From Scytalidium lignicola (taxonomy: Eukaryota; Ascomycota; Leotiomycetes), in NCBI GenBank assembly GCA_002812745.2, contig NCSJ02000002.1:310001-374000 (forward strand): a DNA stretch of 64,000 nucleotides. The letters run 5' to 3'. Shown in pieces: positions 1 through 11,849 of this stretch. Below the pieces are notes generated by a model. The model was not told the origin of the DNA. It did not search any database and worked only from the letters and a program-made list of their open reading frames with translations. Each line of letters starts with the position of its first letter. The first letter of the stretch is position 1. The translations under genes were made by a program, and so were the position numbers.

Positions 1-348
1 GGCCACTTGATTCAAGCTTAACGGTCTTTAAGTAGTCAAATGCTTGCCTGTCAAATCCATAACTTGGGCATAATCCCGCGCTTACTAAGATACGGTAGAT
101 CCTACGACATTCCAACATAGAAAGCACATAAGCCCTTCGTTCCAACGCGCATTCTTTTGTCCTTCAACAAGCCAACAACAATAATTCATATAATCTGTTA
201 AGGAGACAAAGACGAAGCTTAAAGGAACAATTATTTCCAATTGTATTGGACAGCGGCAACCAGCCGGGTTTGGACATTCCAAAGCCTCGAGGCTTCGAAG
301 CATCGCTAGCGGCTGCCTGGGCCTTCAGTTTACGGACGTATCGTCAGG
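1..348. other. upstream region of the Zn2Cys6 regulator gene
   Basis: No convincing coding sequence. The only ORF is a short one on the minus strand with no recognisable features. The stretch probably holds the promoter and 5' leader of the regulator that starts at 349. Confidence 0.5.
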
Positions 349-3042
349 ATGGCTGATTACTTTACGACTCCGGCGGTAGAGCACCACGACGAACCATTTA
401 GGAATTCCACTGAAAATGCCACCGGTAATGCTACTGCTATACGTCAAAATTCTTCTTCAAAAGACTCAAGTCCTGCACCTCCGGGACATGAGTCTCGAGC
501 GGACTACTCAAGCGCAGCAGCTTCAAGGATCAGAAGAAGAAATCGGATGATCACCAGCTGTCTAGAGTGTAGACGCCGAAAGCTCAAATGTAACAAATCA
601 CAACCGTGTACCAATTGCATTAAGTTCTCCAGAGATTGTGTGTTCCTTGCTCCTGCTCTAGACCAAGCGAGCCAGCTCAAGCTCACGGAGATTAAAGAGA
701 AAGTCGGATCACTGGAACGGCTGCTTGAACGAGATGTGGCTAAATCCCGTGCGGCCGCCATTGCTGGGTTAAAGAGTGAGAATGAGACTAAGGAGACCTT
801 TCCTAGTCAAGCTTTACCTGATGATTTCGAGGATGATCTACCTGCGCTTGAGGATGAGAAGGATCTGGAACCTACCCCATTAGCTGTTCCGGATGCTGCT
901 TATGAGATTGATGGTGAGGATGATGATGTTTTAGATCTAGGGATTCAATTGGGGAGAATGAGAATGACTGAGAGAATTGGTGGGTTCTTTAGACCCAAAT
1001 TTTCTCAAGAGGTTGGTCATTATCTTCTGTTTAACCCACATTTATCTATGGTGGGTTTCAATATCATAGAATTATTTTCATTTTCCTCGCAAGATACACA
1101 CGAAGAGAACTATAAAGATTTTTAAAGATCCTCACTAACAAGTGAATTTAGCTCGAATATGCATTATCAGATACATTCATGACAGGGCACAACAACGAAG
1201 CAGTGCCTAAAATAGAACTTCCTCCTCTTGCACCTACTGAAACCTGGACTAAGCCAGGGCCTGAATATGTTGCTCCAGCATCTAGCTTTTTATTTGGACC
1301 TCAGATTCTTCAAAATTCTTTAATGGATTTCTTACCTTCTCGATTGGCAGCAGATAGATTGATTAAACAGTATTTCAATGTTGTTCATCCCATTGCACAT
1401 CTTGTGCATCGACCGAGTTTTGAGAAGGAGTATGATGAATTCTGGGAAGAAGTTTCTATGGGGATTGAGCCTCCGAATTCGGTCCAGGCTATAATGTTCG
1501 CGGCAATGTTTTCTGGTGCAGTTAGCATGGATGAAAGTGCGACTGTTAGTGATTTTGGTGTGTTAAAGCAAAGTCTTCAGAACAACTTCAAATCAGCGAC
1601 GGAGACAGCACTTGCGAAGGCCAACTTCTTGAGAACAACCAAAATCGAGACTTTACAGGCTTTCGTTATGTATCTGGTGAGCCTTCATGTTGTTTTAAAT
1701 GTATTTTAAGATCTGACTAACATACTTAAGCTCGCTCTCTGTAGAGCAGAGGTATCACGCGCACATTCCGTTCTAGTTGGTGCTGCAATACGAATGGCAG
1801 AATGTATGGGCCTTCATCGTGATGGGGAGGCTTATGGATTAAATCCTTTGGATACCCATATCCGCCGCCTGATCTGGTATCATGTATGTTTTCTTGATAT
1901 TCGAACATGCGAAGCGCAAGGACCTCGGCCATCCATAAGAAAAGACGACTTCGACACAAAATTACCTCTTAACGTCGATGATGTTGATTTGACTTCCTGT
2001 GGAGAGTCCCCAGCTGCTGCGGATCGATGGACGGATGCGACTCTTACCTTAGTACGATTTGAAATTAATGAGATGATGAGGTCTATCTGGATAGATAGGC
2101 CAAGGATCGAACGTCGAAAGATCAGCATTACTGCAGTTCTCAGCAAAATTGAGACATTCAAAACTAACATGGCTGCCAAATACGATCATCTCATAGATGA
2201 GAGAATACCTCTGCAGAAATGGTGCAAAATCATGAAGTCGTTACTTTTATCACGTTTGCACATTATGGTTCTCCACAGGTATCACAATTCAGTAGTATCG
2301 CCTATGCCGACTCGTTTGCGACAGATCATGCTCAATTCTGGAATCAATATGATGGAAGACACTATCTCCCTGGAGGTGCTCCCCGAGCTGTCTAGTTGGG
2401 TATGGTATGTTGGAGCGTTGCATCAATACCATGTGGCATTTCTGTTGCTTTTGGAGGTATATGTGTATCCTAACTATGCAGGCGCCGACCGCATCTGGAA
2501 CTGTTTGGATTTTGTCTTTAATTGTAATCCTTCGGAGCCTCGTCTTGTGAAGGCCAGGAAAATACTTTCTGAGTTACAGCGCAAGACTGCAGTTTACCAG
2601 AGCATGCGAGGTATGCGTGCTCCAGTGGTCATGGAGAAACACGTTGGTCAACGACCTCCACGACTCTCGGATAGGCGAGTTCCATCCACAACCCCGGATC
2701 CCACACAGTCTGGTCCCACCTCTTCCCGTCCCGAGAAAATAGTAATTCCCGATGTCGTCTTTGCGGGAATCTCAAATGGCGAGGCACTGTGGGCTCCCCC
2801 GAATAAAGCTAGTCCAGATGCTAGTAGTGAAAACAACAGCACTGAGCAATCTAACCCTGTGGCTCGTGATGATCTAATGGCGGATATTGATTGGGTTTGT
2901 ACCAATTATTCTTAGTCCATCTATCTTCCAGTTACTAACCTTACAATAATAGGAGGCATTAGATACTATATTCCCCCCTGGTCAAGCGATAGATGATGCT
3001 AGTCTGGCTGGGTTTCATATGCCGCGTTGGACACACTATTAG
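349..3042 (+). CDS. Zn2Cys6 fungal transcription factor
   Basis: Probable sequence-specific nuclear regulator; target genes unknown. Model: 349-1011, 1152-1676, 1731-2894, 2953-3042 (813 residues). The N-terminus is low-complexity, then residues 71-97 form a C-x2-C-x6-C-x5-C-x2-C-x6-C zinc cluster in a basic context, followed by a short coiled-coil linker. The middle (about 290-600) has the fungal-specific transcription factor domain, including a CMGLHRDG motif. Introns 2 and 3 have clear branch sites (CTGACTAAC, ACTAACC). The last intron must be spliced to reach the C-terminus ending in PRWTHY. The first intron is the weakest call: its donor GTTGGT is poor and its length of 140 is unusual, but a CACTAAC branch site and phase 0 fit, and the join is in frame. 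The gene converges on PUP1. Confidence 0.85.
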
Positions 3043-3382
3043 GTCCAGCAGGTACTGTAATGAATTTTAAGTATATATGTTACAATATTAGTACGGAGGA
3101 ATCATGTGGAGCGGCAGCTGTTACGGGATATGGCTAATTTATATCTGACTTTTATCTGGAGTCTTAGGGTGTTAAGTTCTGATTAAGAGTTAACTCATGA
3201 CATTTAATTGTGGAAGGAGATGGGAGCGAGCTGGCTGTAGTATCGGTTATAGTAGTATATTTGGACTCAAACAATCCCATTCGATCATGAGTAAGGATCA
3301 TTTATATTACATGCATAAATTGGTGATACACATGAATTGTAGCCTTAAACTAGTGATACAAAGCCCTTTCCATGCGCCTCCT
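3043..3382. other. convergent 3' intergenic region
   Basis: Lies between the ends of the regulator and PUP1. It is AT-rich and presumably holds both 3' UTRs and polyadenylation sites. I see no gene; a 78-codon ORF at 3197-3433 has no family features. Confidence 0.5.
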
Positions 3383-4375
3383 CTATTGATCAACGTCCAT
3401 TTTCTCACCAGCTACAGTCTCACCCTCCTTTAGTTCATGTACAGTCACATATTTGCTGATATCTTCCTTCTTAATTATTTTCTCGTTCAAGACTGCGGTC
3501 GTACCCCTCTTGAAGACATAGCTCCTTAGCTTCTTGCTTCGTTCGTTAGGTTTGATGTATCCTCTCTTCAATGTAGTCTTGTCTTTCGTGATAACACATA
3601 CGTCCACATTCGAACCGGATCCCAAATCGTTAAAGATACCGGCCTGAATAGCATCCGCAGCTAGGTTAATAGCTTCTTGTTCGGTCAAGGAGGACTTCCA
3701 TTGCGTCTCGAATACAGACATAGCTGCGAGCGAACCACTTCCCATCGTCACGTATGGCAGCTTATCTGTGCTTCCATGCGCATGTACGGTAAATAATCCA
3801 ACGCCAGTAGGGTCAACTCCTGCCACGACGAGATAGGCCCCAATGTGACCCTGGTACCTGAAGAGATGTTGTTTGAGCATCGTCATGCATGTAACGACTC
3901 GCGGTTTGCGACCCGTGGATAGAGAGTGGAGTTCGAGTTGGGAGGATATGAGAGCGGTTGTGAACTCGGTATCTGCTGCTGTTCCAGCGCCAGCACACCA
4001 AATTTGAGGCGCGATGTAGTGAAGCTTCTCGCAGTTCTAAGGGTATCAAGTAAGCCTTTGGATTCCCCACAAAAAAAAAAGAATAGATGTACATACCTTG
4101 TCTGCTACGATAGGTCCACTTGTAGCTCTAGTATCTGCGGCAATCTATAAGACGTATTGGTTAATACATATTTCTCCTTCAGAAGCTTTAGAAGCTTGGT
4201 AACTCCAAGGTCCAGCTTAGAATAGAAATGAACCAGGAACTCAGCTTACAACAACACCACCATCAAATATGCATCCTACGATAGTAGTTCCAGTGCTGGT
4301 CGCCTTTGGTAAAGGCACACCTCTGGCGTGTAACGCAGCATTGCGAGTATGATTGGAGAAATCGAAACCAGGCAT
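3383..4375 (-). CDS. PUP1: 20S proteasome subunit beta-2 (PUP1)
   Basis: Catalytic beta-2 subunit of the 20S proteasome, responsible for trypsin-like cleavage in nucleus and cytosol. Exons on the minus strand: 4375-4250, 4144-4097, 4036-3383 (275 residues). A short propeptide ends before Thr30, in the context TG|TTIVG, which would be the N-terminal nucleophile after autocleavage. The segment [17 protein letters not shown] and the GAGTAADTE motif are typical of beta-2. Length fits the family and all joins are in frame; the second coding exon is only 48 bases. The C-terminus is a short acidic tail ending in MDVDQ. Divergent from NUP159 with 485 bases between start codons. Confidence 0.95.
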
Positions 4376-4860
4376 GGCTACTGAGAGCTATTGAAGCTCT
4401 TCAAAGAGGACTCCGGAAACCCGTTTGATGGTATATGGATAATGTCGTCAATAAAGGACCTCGTAGCAGGAGAAAGGTCGTGGTGGTGCTTTGTTCGAGG
4501 TAATCGTTACTCAAGTTAGCATCGTTTGGAGCTTGAATGTACTTCAGATGACGAGGCTAGAAGCTGCCTTCAGGTCGCCGTTGACGCGCATCGCCAGTTA
4601 TCACGTGATAAATAAGTTTCGCGGTTGGACGTGAGGCAACGAAATATCAAGAACTAGGCTTCAAGGAACAAATTCCTAGTGCTAACTAAGCTTTGATGAT
4701 CACGACCTCGATCCAGCTCTACTCTGCGTAAGAATCTAAAAAGATTTTACGAAACTTGCATTGATTTGCACAATTCTCCCAAGCTCCTTCAACACCCATG
4801 CGAAGTAGCATTCCATGAATCGCTGGCCCGGTTTACAAAGCCGGATACCTTCAAACAGTC
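4376..4860. promoter_or_regulatory. divergent promoter region, PUP1/NUP159
   Basis: Start codons of two divergent genes flank this 485-base stretch, so it must hold both promoters and leaders. An ATCACGTGAT palindrome lies near 4600. I cannot assign a regulator. Confidence 0.45.
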
Positions 4861-7800
4861 ATGGCATTCAGCTTTGCAAACCCCAGCAATACTCCTATGG
4901 GTGGTAGTGGAGGAGCTGCAGGCTCAATTCCACCACAAAATGGTCCTGATCTTGAGGAGATACAGACCGAGGTAGGTAGAAGCCTTCATCCGAGTATGGA
5001 CGATGTTCCAGAGCTCTTTTCTGACCTTATTTAGGCACTTGGATTCCTTGCTTTAGCTGGAGAAGCTAAATTGCAGCTACTACCTACTCCATGGCCATCA
5101 GACAATCTTCCTGCACCAACTTCTTCTCTACTAAGCGTAGCCTCACGCAAAGGTCTTATAGCTGCTGCAGGACCAGATGCCGTTATAGTTGCAACCACCG
5201 AATCCGTAAGGAAAGCGTTCGAGGGACCGGCAACTGGAAATGGCAATCTCAGGGCTTTCCAGCCCCAACTGAAGCTACCGATGCCGATGAGGATTTCACA
5301 AATTGCATTTTCTGCGGACGAGTCGTATTTGGTATTGTCCGCTGAAACTGGTGGTGGATTGGCTATATACGATGTCCAGGCACTACTACAAGGATCTACA
5401 CAATCGGCGTTTGAGTTATCGACGAACTCGGAATCATTACGAGCTCTAATACCGAATCCAACACCGGAGAAAGGAGAGCTATTTGCAATAGTCACAACTA
5501 ATGGTAAATTAATGATGGCAAATCTAAAGGAGAAAAACTTTGTGCCAGGACCTAATGGGCCAGTCTTAAAAGAGGGCGTTAGTTGTATTTCTTGGAGTGC
5601 AAGAGGAAAGCAATTAGTGGCTGGGCTTGGTGATGGTACTGCCTACCAGATGACTCCTGATGGTGTGGGTAAAGCAGAAATCCCAAGGCCTCCTAATATC
5701 GTAGATGGCCAGCATGGTACGTATGAATGAATGAATGATGGAAGTAGAACAAAATCTAACATTTGTAGTCTCGTCACTTACCTGGTTGGAGAACAATGTT
5801 TTCCTCCTTGTACATACCCAGTCAACTTCTACCGATGGAAACACTCCAGTTTCTACGTTCCATATTGCAACTAGGAATCAACAGGCAGAACCTTGTAACT
5901 GGATATTCCAAAAGATCTCGGATCCTGCAGGCCCCTTTGGCCTCAATCGTTCTCCTCCCCATCATTTCTTCCTACGGATAAGGGACTTCCCACCCAATTT
6001 ACAAGATCTTCTCATCGTAACTTCCTCAGCTTCAACTGATGTAGGGGTTCTTACTCGTTCCAAAGTTCCGTTAGCAAGCGACAAACCAGCGGATAAAATC
6101 ACGGAAGTTTTCACGATGACTGAGATGTCTGACGATTCTCGCCGGGCTCAACTTCCGCTTGGGGTAGCCCAAGGTGATACATCTCCTATTGGCATGGCAC
6201 TGGACCTTTCTAGTAAGGAGAAAGTGGTTAGACCAATCCCCGGTGACGAGATGAACGAGTCTCCTCATCCATTACCTGCACTAATTATTCTGAATAATGA
6301 GGGTTCCCTTGCTGGGTGGTGGATAATATATACTGAATCTATCCGTGGAGGGTCGATATATCCTGGTCTCGTCGCTGCGGAAGGCACCCAGCAACAGTCC
6401 ATGCAATCATCCGCAGCCCCTGCACAGACGCAAGTGACTCCTTTTGGAGCTGTCCCGAAGCCAGCTTTCGGCGTATCGACATTCGGAGCACCATCAAACC
6501 CAACACCTGCTTTTGGGAGCTTTGCAAAACCTGCAGGAGGTGCGTTTGGTGCGCCATCATTTCCTGGGGCGAAACAATCCGTATGGGGTAATCCCTCAAC
6601 CACAAACACTGCAGCTGCAAGTGGGGTTGCATTCGGAGCCCCTTCCTTTGGTTCAAAAGTTGCTACTTCTGCCCCTGCCGCAAATCAACCTTCTTTCGGT
6701 AGCCCTAGCGCATTTGGCAACTTAGGGAATCGACCTTCAGTCTGGGGATCGAGCCCTGCTAGCTCTAACGCTTCTTTCGGGCAAGCTAGCAAGCCTGCTG
6801 GGATCTTCGGAGCACCAGCCACCACAACAGCTGCAAACTCTACCCCAGCTTCAACATCAGGAGGTTTTGCATCTTTTGCAAACAAAGGAGGCTTCACCGC
6901 AGCTAGCTCTTCTAACAATGGCGGAAGCATATTTGGGAAACCTGCGTCAAGTGTATTCGGAGGGGCAGCTGGAGCTGGAACAGGCTCTTCTATATTTGGA
7001 TCACCAGCTAGCAATTCTGCAAATAAACCAGCTGATACCATATTTGGAGGAGGCAACTTTACTCTTGGTTCGACTTTCAAGCCTGATACATCTACTAAAA
7101 ATGAAACCTCTCAGCCTCAAGAGAAGTCTGGGAGTTCATTTTTTGGTGGTAATTTTGGTAGTGCTTTGGGAGAGGCCGCAGAGGCTCCACCTGCCGAGTC
7201 TAAAGATGCGGATATGGATACAATGGATTCCACTGAGGAATCTAAACTAGAAGAACCGAAGGTTGATACTGCCCCAGCTCCTGCTCCCGCAAAGCCCAGC
7301 ATTTTTTCTCTTACCCCGTCATCTNGGGGGGCTTTTTGGAAATATAGGCACTTCAGCGCTGGCTCCTGGTCCTGCAGCTAAACCATCATTCCCTTCGTTT
7401 TCCCTTGGAAAACCAGTAACGGAAAGCAATCCAACTCCACCCACGCCAAAGATTTCTCCGCCCACCGAATCCCAAGTAACCCCAACAATTTCAAAAACTT
7501 CACCATCTCCTCAGGTGAACGAAGAGGCATCTAGCGAGGAGAAAACCCAAAATGGCGCAATTAAAGACATACCAGAGGCTCCTCTACCACCAGATATTAT
7601 CAGTAAATCAAGTTATCAGGCTGGCGAATCGTCCGTTTCTTCTACCGCTACTGATGCTCCCCTCCCTCCAGACTTTCTCAAACCCCCATCAAAGACAGTG
7701 GATTCTGGACCCACTGATATTCCTCTCCCTCCAGACTTTCTTCCTAAATCCTCACCAACACCTGTCAAGGCTGAGTCAACCGATGCTCCACTACCTCCAG

Positions 7801-9584
7801 ACTTTCTTCCAAATAAGACACCACAAACCGAGGATTCTCTACCGACTCCGCAAGCTAAAGAGCCCGCAAACCTCTCAATTCCTTCAGATTTGATACCGCC
7901 AACCAGTGTCCCTGATAGTCCGGATGATGAAGGCAATAGCTCGGGTTTTACTAGCGACGATGGAAAGGATGAACAACAAGAAGGGGAAGAAGAGGAAAAT
8001 AATGAACAATTCGAAGAAGATGAACAAAGCGAAGAGGGTAGCGGTGAAGATGTTACCAAAGACCTCAGTCCTGTATCAGAGTCGAACCAAACCCCAGGAT
8101 TCACGCCTGAAAGTTCCTTCGGTGGCTTGAAGAATCAAAGTCCTCAAAACATGTTCACTAAGATTCAAAATCCCAATCAGTCATCGCAATCACGGACATT
8201 GTTTGGCGAGTTCAACAATTCGGCTCCAATTCTTCCTCCTCCAAAGATGCAGGCTAGTCCGCGCTCTCCCAGCCCTGTACGAACTGCACTTCCTGGAAGG
8301 ATGCTGCGCTCTGAATCTTCCAGATCTGTCAGCGCACCCGGAATGGCATCTCACCTCTTAGGCTCGCAAAGGTTACCAAATAGATCTACTGCAGTTCCTA
8401 GACCAAGTGCCAATTTGTTACTTGAACAACAGCAAGAGGAGGAAAGGCGTCGTGCAGAGATCAAAGCGAAGAAGGAAGCAGAGCAGACGAAAAGCCTTGT
8501 TGACGAAGAAGATGAAAATTTACAGAAGTTCCTTGCTTCAGAAATTGATGGAACTTTGACGTTGGACGAATTTGTAGCACATATTAACTATGATCTTACG
8601 GAAACAAAGGATAGTATTCCTGCTCAAGTCGAGGCCGTGTATCGAGATATCAATGCAATGATAGACACCCTCGGAATTAATGCTCGAGCACTGGCGAGTT
8701 TTATCAAAGGACACGCAGAGCAATACAAGGAAGAAGGCCGCAGTCGAGAAGATCTCGAAGACGACGAGGATTGGTGCTTAGTAGAAATGGAGAATCTTTC
8801 CGTTCTTATCGAGAAGGATCTTGGAAGACAACTTGAAGAAGGACGTGTTAAGGATGTGGCAGGGAAACTCGAGACCTGTACCGAGCTGCAAAAAGATCTC
8901 GTCCGACTTCGAGCGAAGCATGAGGATGTTAAGAAACTTTTGATGTCTCACTCTGATCCCGACAATCATGCTATTGCTCGTGTACAACCTTTGAGCGCAG
9001 AGCAAGCTGCACAACAACATGATCTACGGAGGGATTTTAAGAACTTTCAAGCATTGTTAAGCGAAGCAGAAGAAGGGTTGACCATACTTAAGGCAAAACT
9101 TTCATCTCTCAACAATACTAGCAAGGTGAATGGGACAGCTGGACCTACTGTTGAAGCTGTTGTGAGAACTATCATGAAAATGACTAGTATGGCTGAGAAG
9201 AGAAGTGGAGACATTGATGTTCTTGAAGGCCAGCTGCGTAGACTTCGACTTGGAACCCCTACGGGAAATGGAGATGAGTCTCCATTTGCAACACCCCAAA
9301 AGAGAGCATCCTTACGACATCCGGGAACTTCCAGCACATACGGACTCTTCTACACACCTGATAGCATCAAGGATGGATCACGTGGATTGCAAAGCTCATT
9401 AATGTCTTCTAGCTCTCCAGCTCACCCATCACCGCCTCGTAAGAAGCTGAGCGGATTCACCCCCGAAGAGAAGATCCGACTAAGAGGCAAGCTTGAGAGG
9501 AAGATGGAGGTAACAGGCAGATTAAAGGAGGCTTTGCGAAAGGCAGGGACAAATATTAGGCTTATGGACGATGATGATAACTAA
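4861..9584 (+). CDS. NUP159: nucleoporin NUP159 (NUP214 family)
   Basis: Cytoplasmic-side nuclear pore protein; the family docks the mRNA-export helicase Dbp5 through an N-terminal beta-propeller. Model: 4861-4971, 5035-5716, 5769-9584 (1535 residues when the N at 7325 is dropped). Residues about 40-430 form the propeller. About 485-785 are rich in FG motifs (FGAP, SAFG, SVFG, GLFG). About 865-950 carry repeated PLPPD(F/I) units. An acidic stretch follows, then coiled coil (about 1150-1375), the usual region for binding the Nup82 complex, and a basic tail. The single N splits the reading frame; without it the sequence reads PSSGGLFGNIG continuously, so this is not a pseudogene. Introns are 63 and 52 bases, with the first ending TTATTTAG. 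Confidence 0.93.
7325..7325. other. ambiguous base that breaks the NUP159 frame
   Basis: One N sits directly before a run of six G. Counting it shifts the frame and gives a stop at 7379-7381. Leaving it out joins the two reading frames exactly across a GLFG motif. It is best read as a homopolymer-length ambiguity in the assembly. Confidence 0.9.
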
Positions 9585-9997
9585 TTACACGTGCTGGAAT
9601 TCGGCGTTATCAGGAGTTGTATCCTGAGAGATGGGCTTTTAACATGCCATCCCCTCTATGTAGAACTAGGAAATATTTATCTAGCACGTTCAGCAGGATC
9701 AGCTTTCGAATTGGCGTTATTTATATTGAGATTTTGCAAAGGTTGGACGTATCAGAGCAGGTAGGGAATCTATGAACAAGGAACAAACCTGGAGCTACTT
9801 CTAAAAAGAAGTCTCGTGATATATGTCTATTACCATGCTATTTGAGAAACAGCAAGCATAAGTACATGCCATCAAGGAGGCACACAAATAAATTTAGTTA
9901 TCATTCTGTAAACGTTCACTTTAATCGTTTAATTGAAAATTATGACCAAATTTTATGACATATTTTAGTTAGAATGCAACTCAAGTGTATTATTGCA
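9585..9997. other. convergent 3' intergenic region
   Basis: Between the ends of NUP159 and the following minus-strand gene. AT-rich, no ORF of note; presumably 3' UTRs. Confidence 0.5.
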
Positions 9998-11032
9998 TCA
10001 ATCATATAACTCTCTTCCAAAATCGATGAGGCGTAGTTTATTTGCATCCCTAGGATGAAACTGCGCTACTTTCGCTCTCACTAGAAACCTTGCTGCAGCG
10101 GATTCCCTCTGAAGTTGAACATAAGACCCAGGTCCATCACCTTCCGCTTCAACTATATTGTTCAAAAGCTGTTCAGTCAAATCTCTCATCTCAGCAGCAG
10201 CAGCTTCACGTTCATTCCATTCTTCACTGTTTGCTGGTTTAAATCCCCAGATCTCTTCAATCGTTCGTTGACGTTTACCATCATTTGGCTTCTCCTTTGG
10301 CTTCTTCGCTCTTCCTTGGTTATTAAAGCCAGCTTCAAGCATTGCATCATCAACATCTAGAAGTTCCCCAACAACTGGGCCGCCTAGCTCTTCAGCTGCA
10401 AGCAAAGCAGCTAGATGGTCATCTATAAATGCATTGAACGCCTTGACCAGTTTGTCAGTCTCGCTGTCATAATAGTTTATCTTCCTTCGTATTTCTCGCA
10501 TCATTTCTTTTACTACCTGAGCAGCTGGTTTTTGAGTGTGATCTGCTAGCTCCTGTTGCAGTGAGGCTATACGCGTTTCCAATCCAGTCTGGATAATAGT
10601 TGCATCCTTCAAATCATCTTTTTCTCTTTTAATTCGTTCCTGGATTGTCCGAAGATCGCCTTCCGTTTTTAATATGCATTCTTGAGTTTCTCTTATGCAT
10701 TTATCTGTACTACGGATAGCAATAAGACCTGGAAGTGGCGAATCTGGTGGGGGAAGATATGGAGGTTCTCCTGTTATGGATTGATATGCATGTGTGAGCG
10801 CTCGCAATTGGTGCAGATGCGCTTTTGGATCCGTAGATGGTCTTGAGTCAATTGGAACGGTAGAAGCACGAAGCTATGAATACTTTAGCTAATATATCGG
10901 CCTGTTCCTTGCACCTATTCTAACCTTTTCTAATACAGCCTCCTGCTCTTTTACTTTATCTTGTAGCGTCTTTAATGTTCGATCGAGACGGGCAGTATGA
11001 GCTGCTGTAACTCGTAACAGAGAATTGTCCAT
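9998..11032 (-). CDS. coiled-coil protein, possible CENP-K/Sim4 kinetochore subunit
   Basis: Exons 11032-10925 and 10873-9998 on the minus strand, phase 0 join, 327 residues. The N-terminus is helical (heptad-like from residue 10 to 40), then a LPPPDSPLPGL segment, then a long coiled coil rich in Glu, Lys and Gln (about 95-190). The C-terminal third is conserved-looking, with a RESAAARFLVRAKVAQFHPRD motif and an end of RLIDFGRELYD. The pattern of helix, Pro-rich spacer, coiled coil and basic C-terminus resembles fungal proteins annotated as CENP-K/Sim4 of the inner kinetochore, but I recognise it only from overall style. It could be another coiled-coil protein. A profile search with CENP-K would decide. 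Confidence 0.5.
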
Positions 11033-11849
11033 TTTGCTGGTTCTTACAATTACCAGCTTTAGACATGCAGGGGGTAGAACCCGTAGATTAGCTTGTAATA
11101 TATATCATCCCTCTCTGAACTTCTCTGCTTAATCTAATTCCTGACGCGACGAGGTCTGTTTTCTACAATGTTTCTATAGGCCAATTTAGGCTAGTGTGGA
11201 GCCTCTGTCACGTGAAGATTCCTCGCTTCCCCGTTCATGTGTCGCAAATCGCATAACAGCATGGAAGGTCTAAGCTTCATGAAAGCTGCGACCAGACACT
11301 TCCTTTCCCCTGAGCTTCCATCAACTCTTCTTTTCTGTTATCGAGACTTCTTCTTCCCGCTAGGAGCAGACAATCATTGGAACAGGGAGAACCGGAGGGA
11401 TACCCAACTGCAGCAATCCTCTTTCATTCACACGGCGCACCCAATATCTGTACGAAAAAGCAAATACTAGGGGATACCGGTCGTTGGCGGATCCAAAGGA
11501 AAGGTTTGAGAATAGGTCTCTACTACTGCTTTTTCCTCAAGAGGAGTTTCAATCAGCCATTTCACCACCCCATACACCATCCCACATATCTTCACATTCG
11601 CCTCCCTCTATCACAAGCATCAGAGTTATACTCCTTCAGACCTCAATCTTCACTCTCCAATTCCCCGACTCCAGTTCTCAGCGACCCCTTTCACAGCACG
11701 CGCTCTATTCCTTCAGCCGATCTCAGCACTATCAGCAAGTTTTCTTTCGAAGATTCCCCTAGGTGTACATAACGATCAATCAATACTTTTACGCGACCTT
11801 CTTCCCGATCCTCTTTCCAACTTGAGTGAAGAGATTAACCAATAGCGAG
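11033..11849. promoter_or_regulatory. divergent promoter and long 5' leader of the KH gene
   Basis: 817 bases between divergent start codons. The part from about 11540 to 11849 is pyrimidine- and CA-rich on the plus strand (many TCTTC, CCACCCC and CACAT tracts), typical of a fungal 5' leader. Several small ORFs overlap here in different frames (from 11237, 11377, 11484); none looks like a protein family, but they could act as upstream ORFs if the leader starts far upstream. Confidence 0.45.

Noticed and set aside
7325..7381. NUP159 as a pseudogene with a frameshift
   Set aside because: The shift is caused by the N itself; the rest of the gene is intact and codes for a full-length nucleoporin.
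7616..8104. 162-codon minus-strand ORF inside NUP159
   Set aside because: Ser/Pro-rich shadow of the acidic and PLPPD-coding region; no independent signals.
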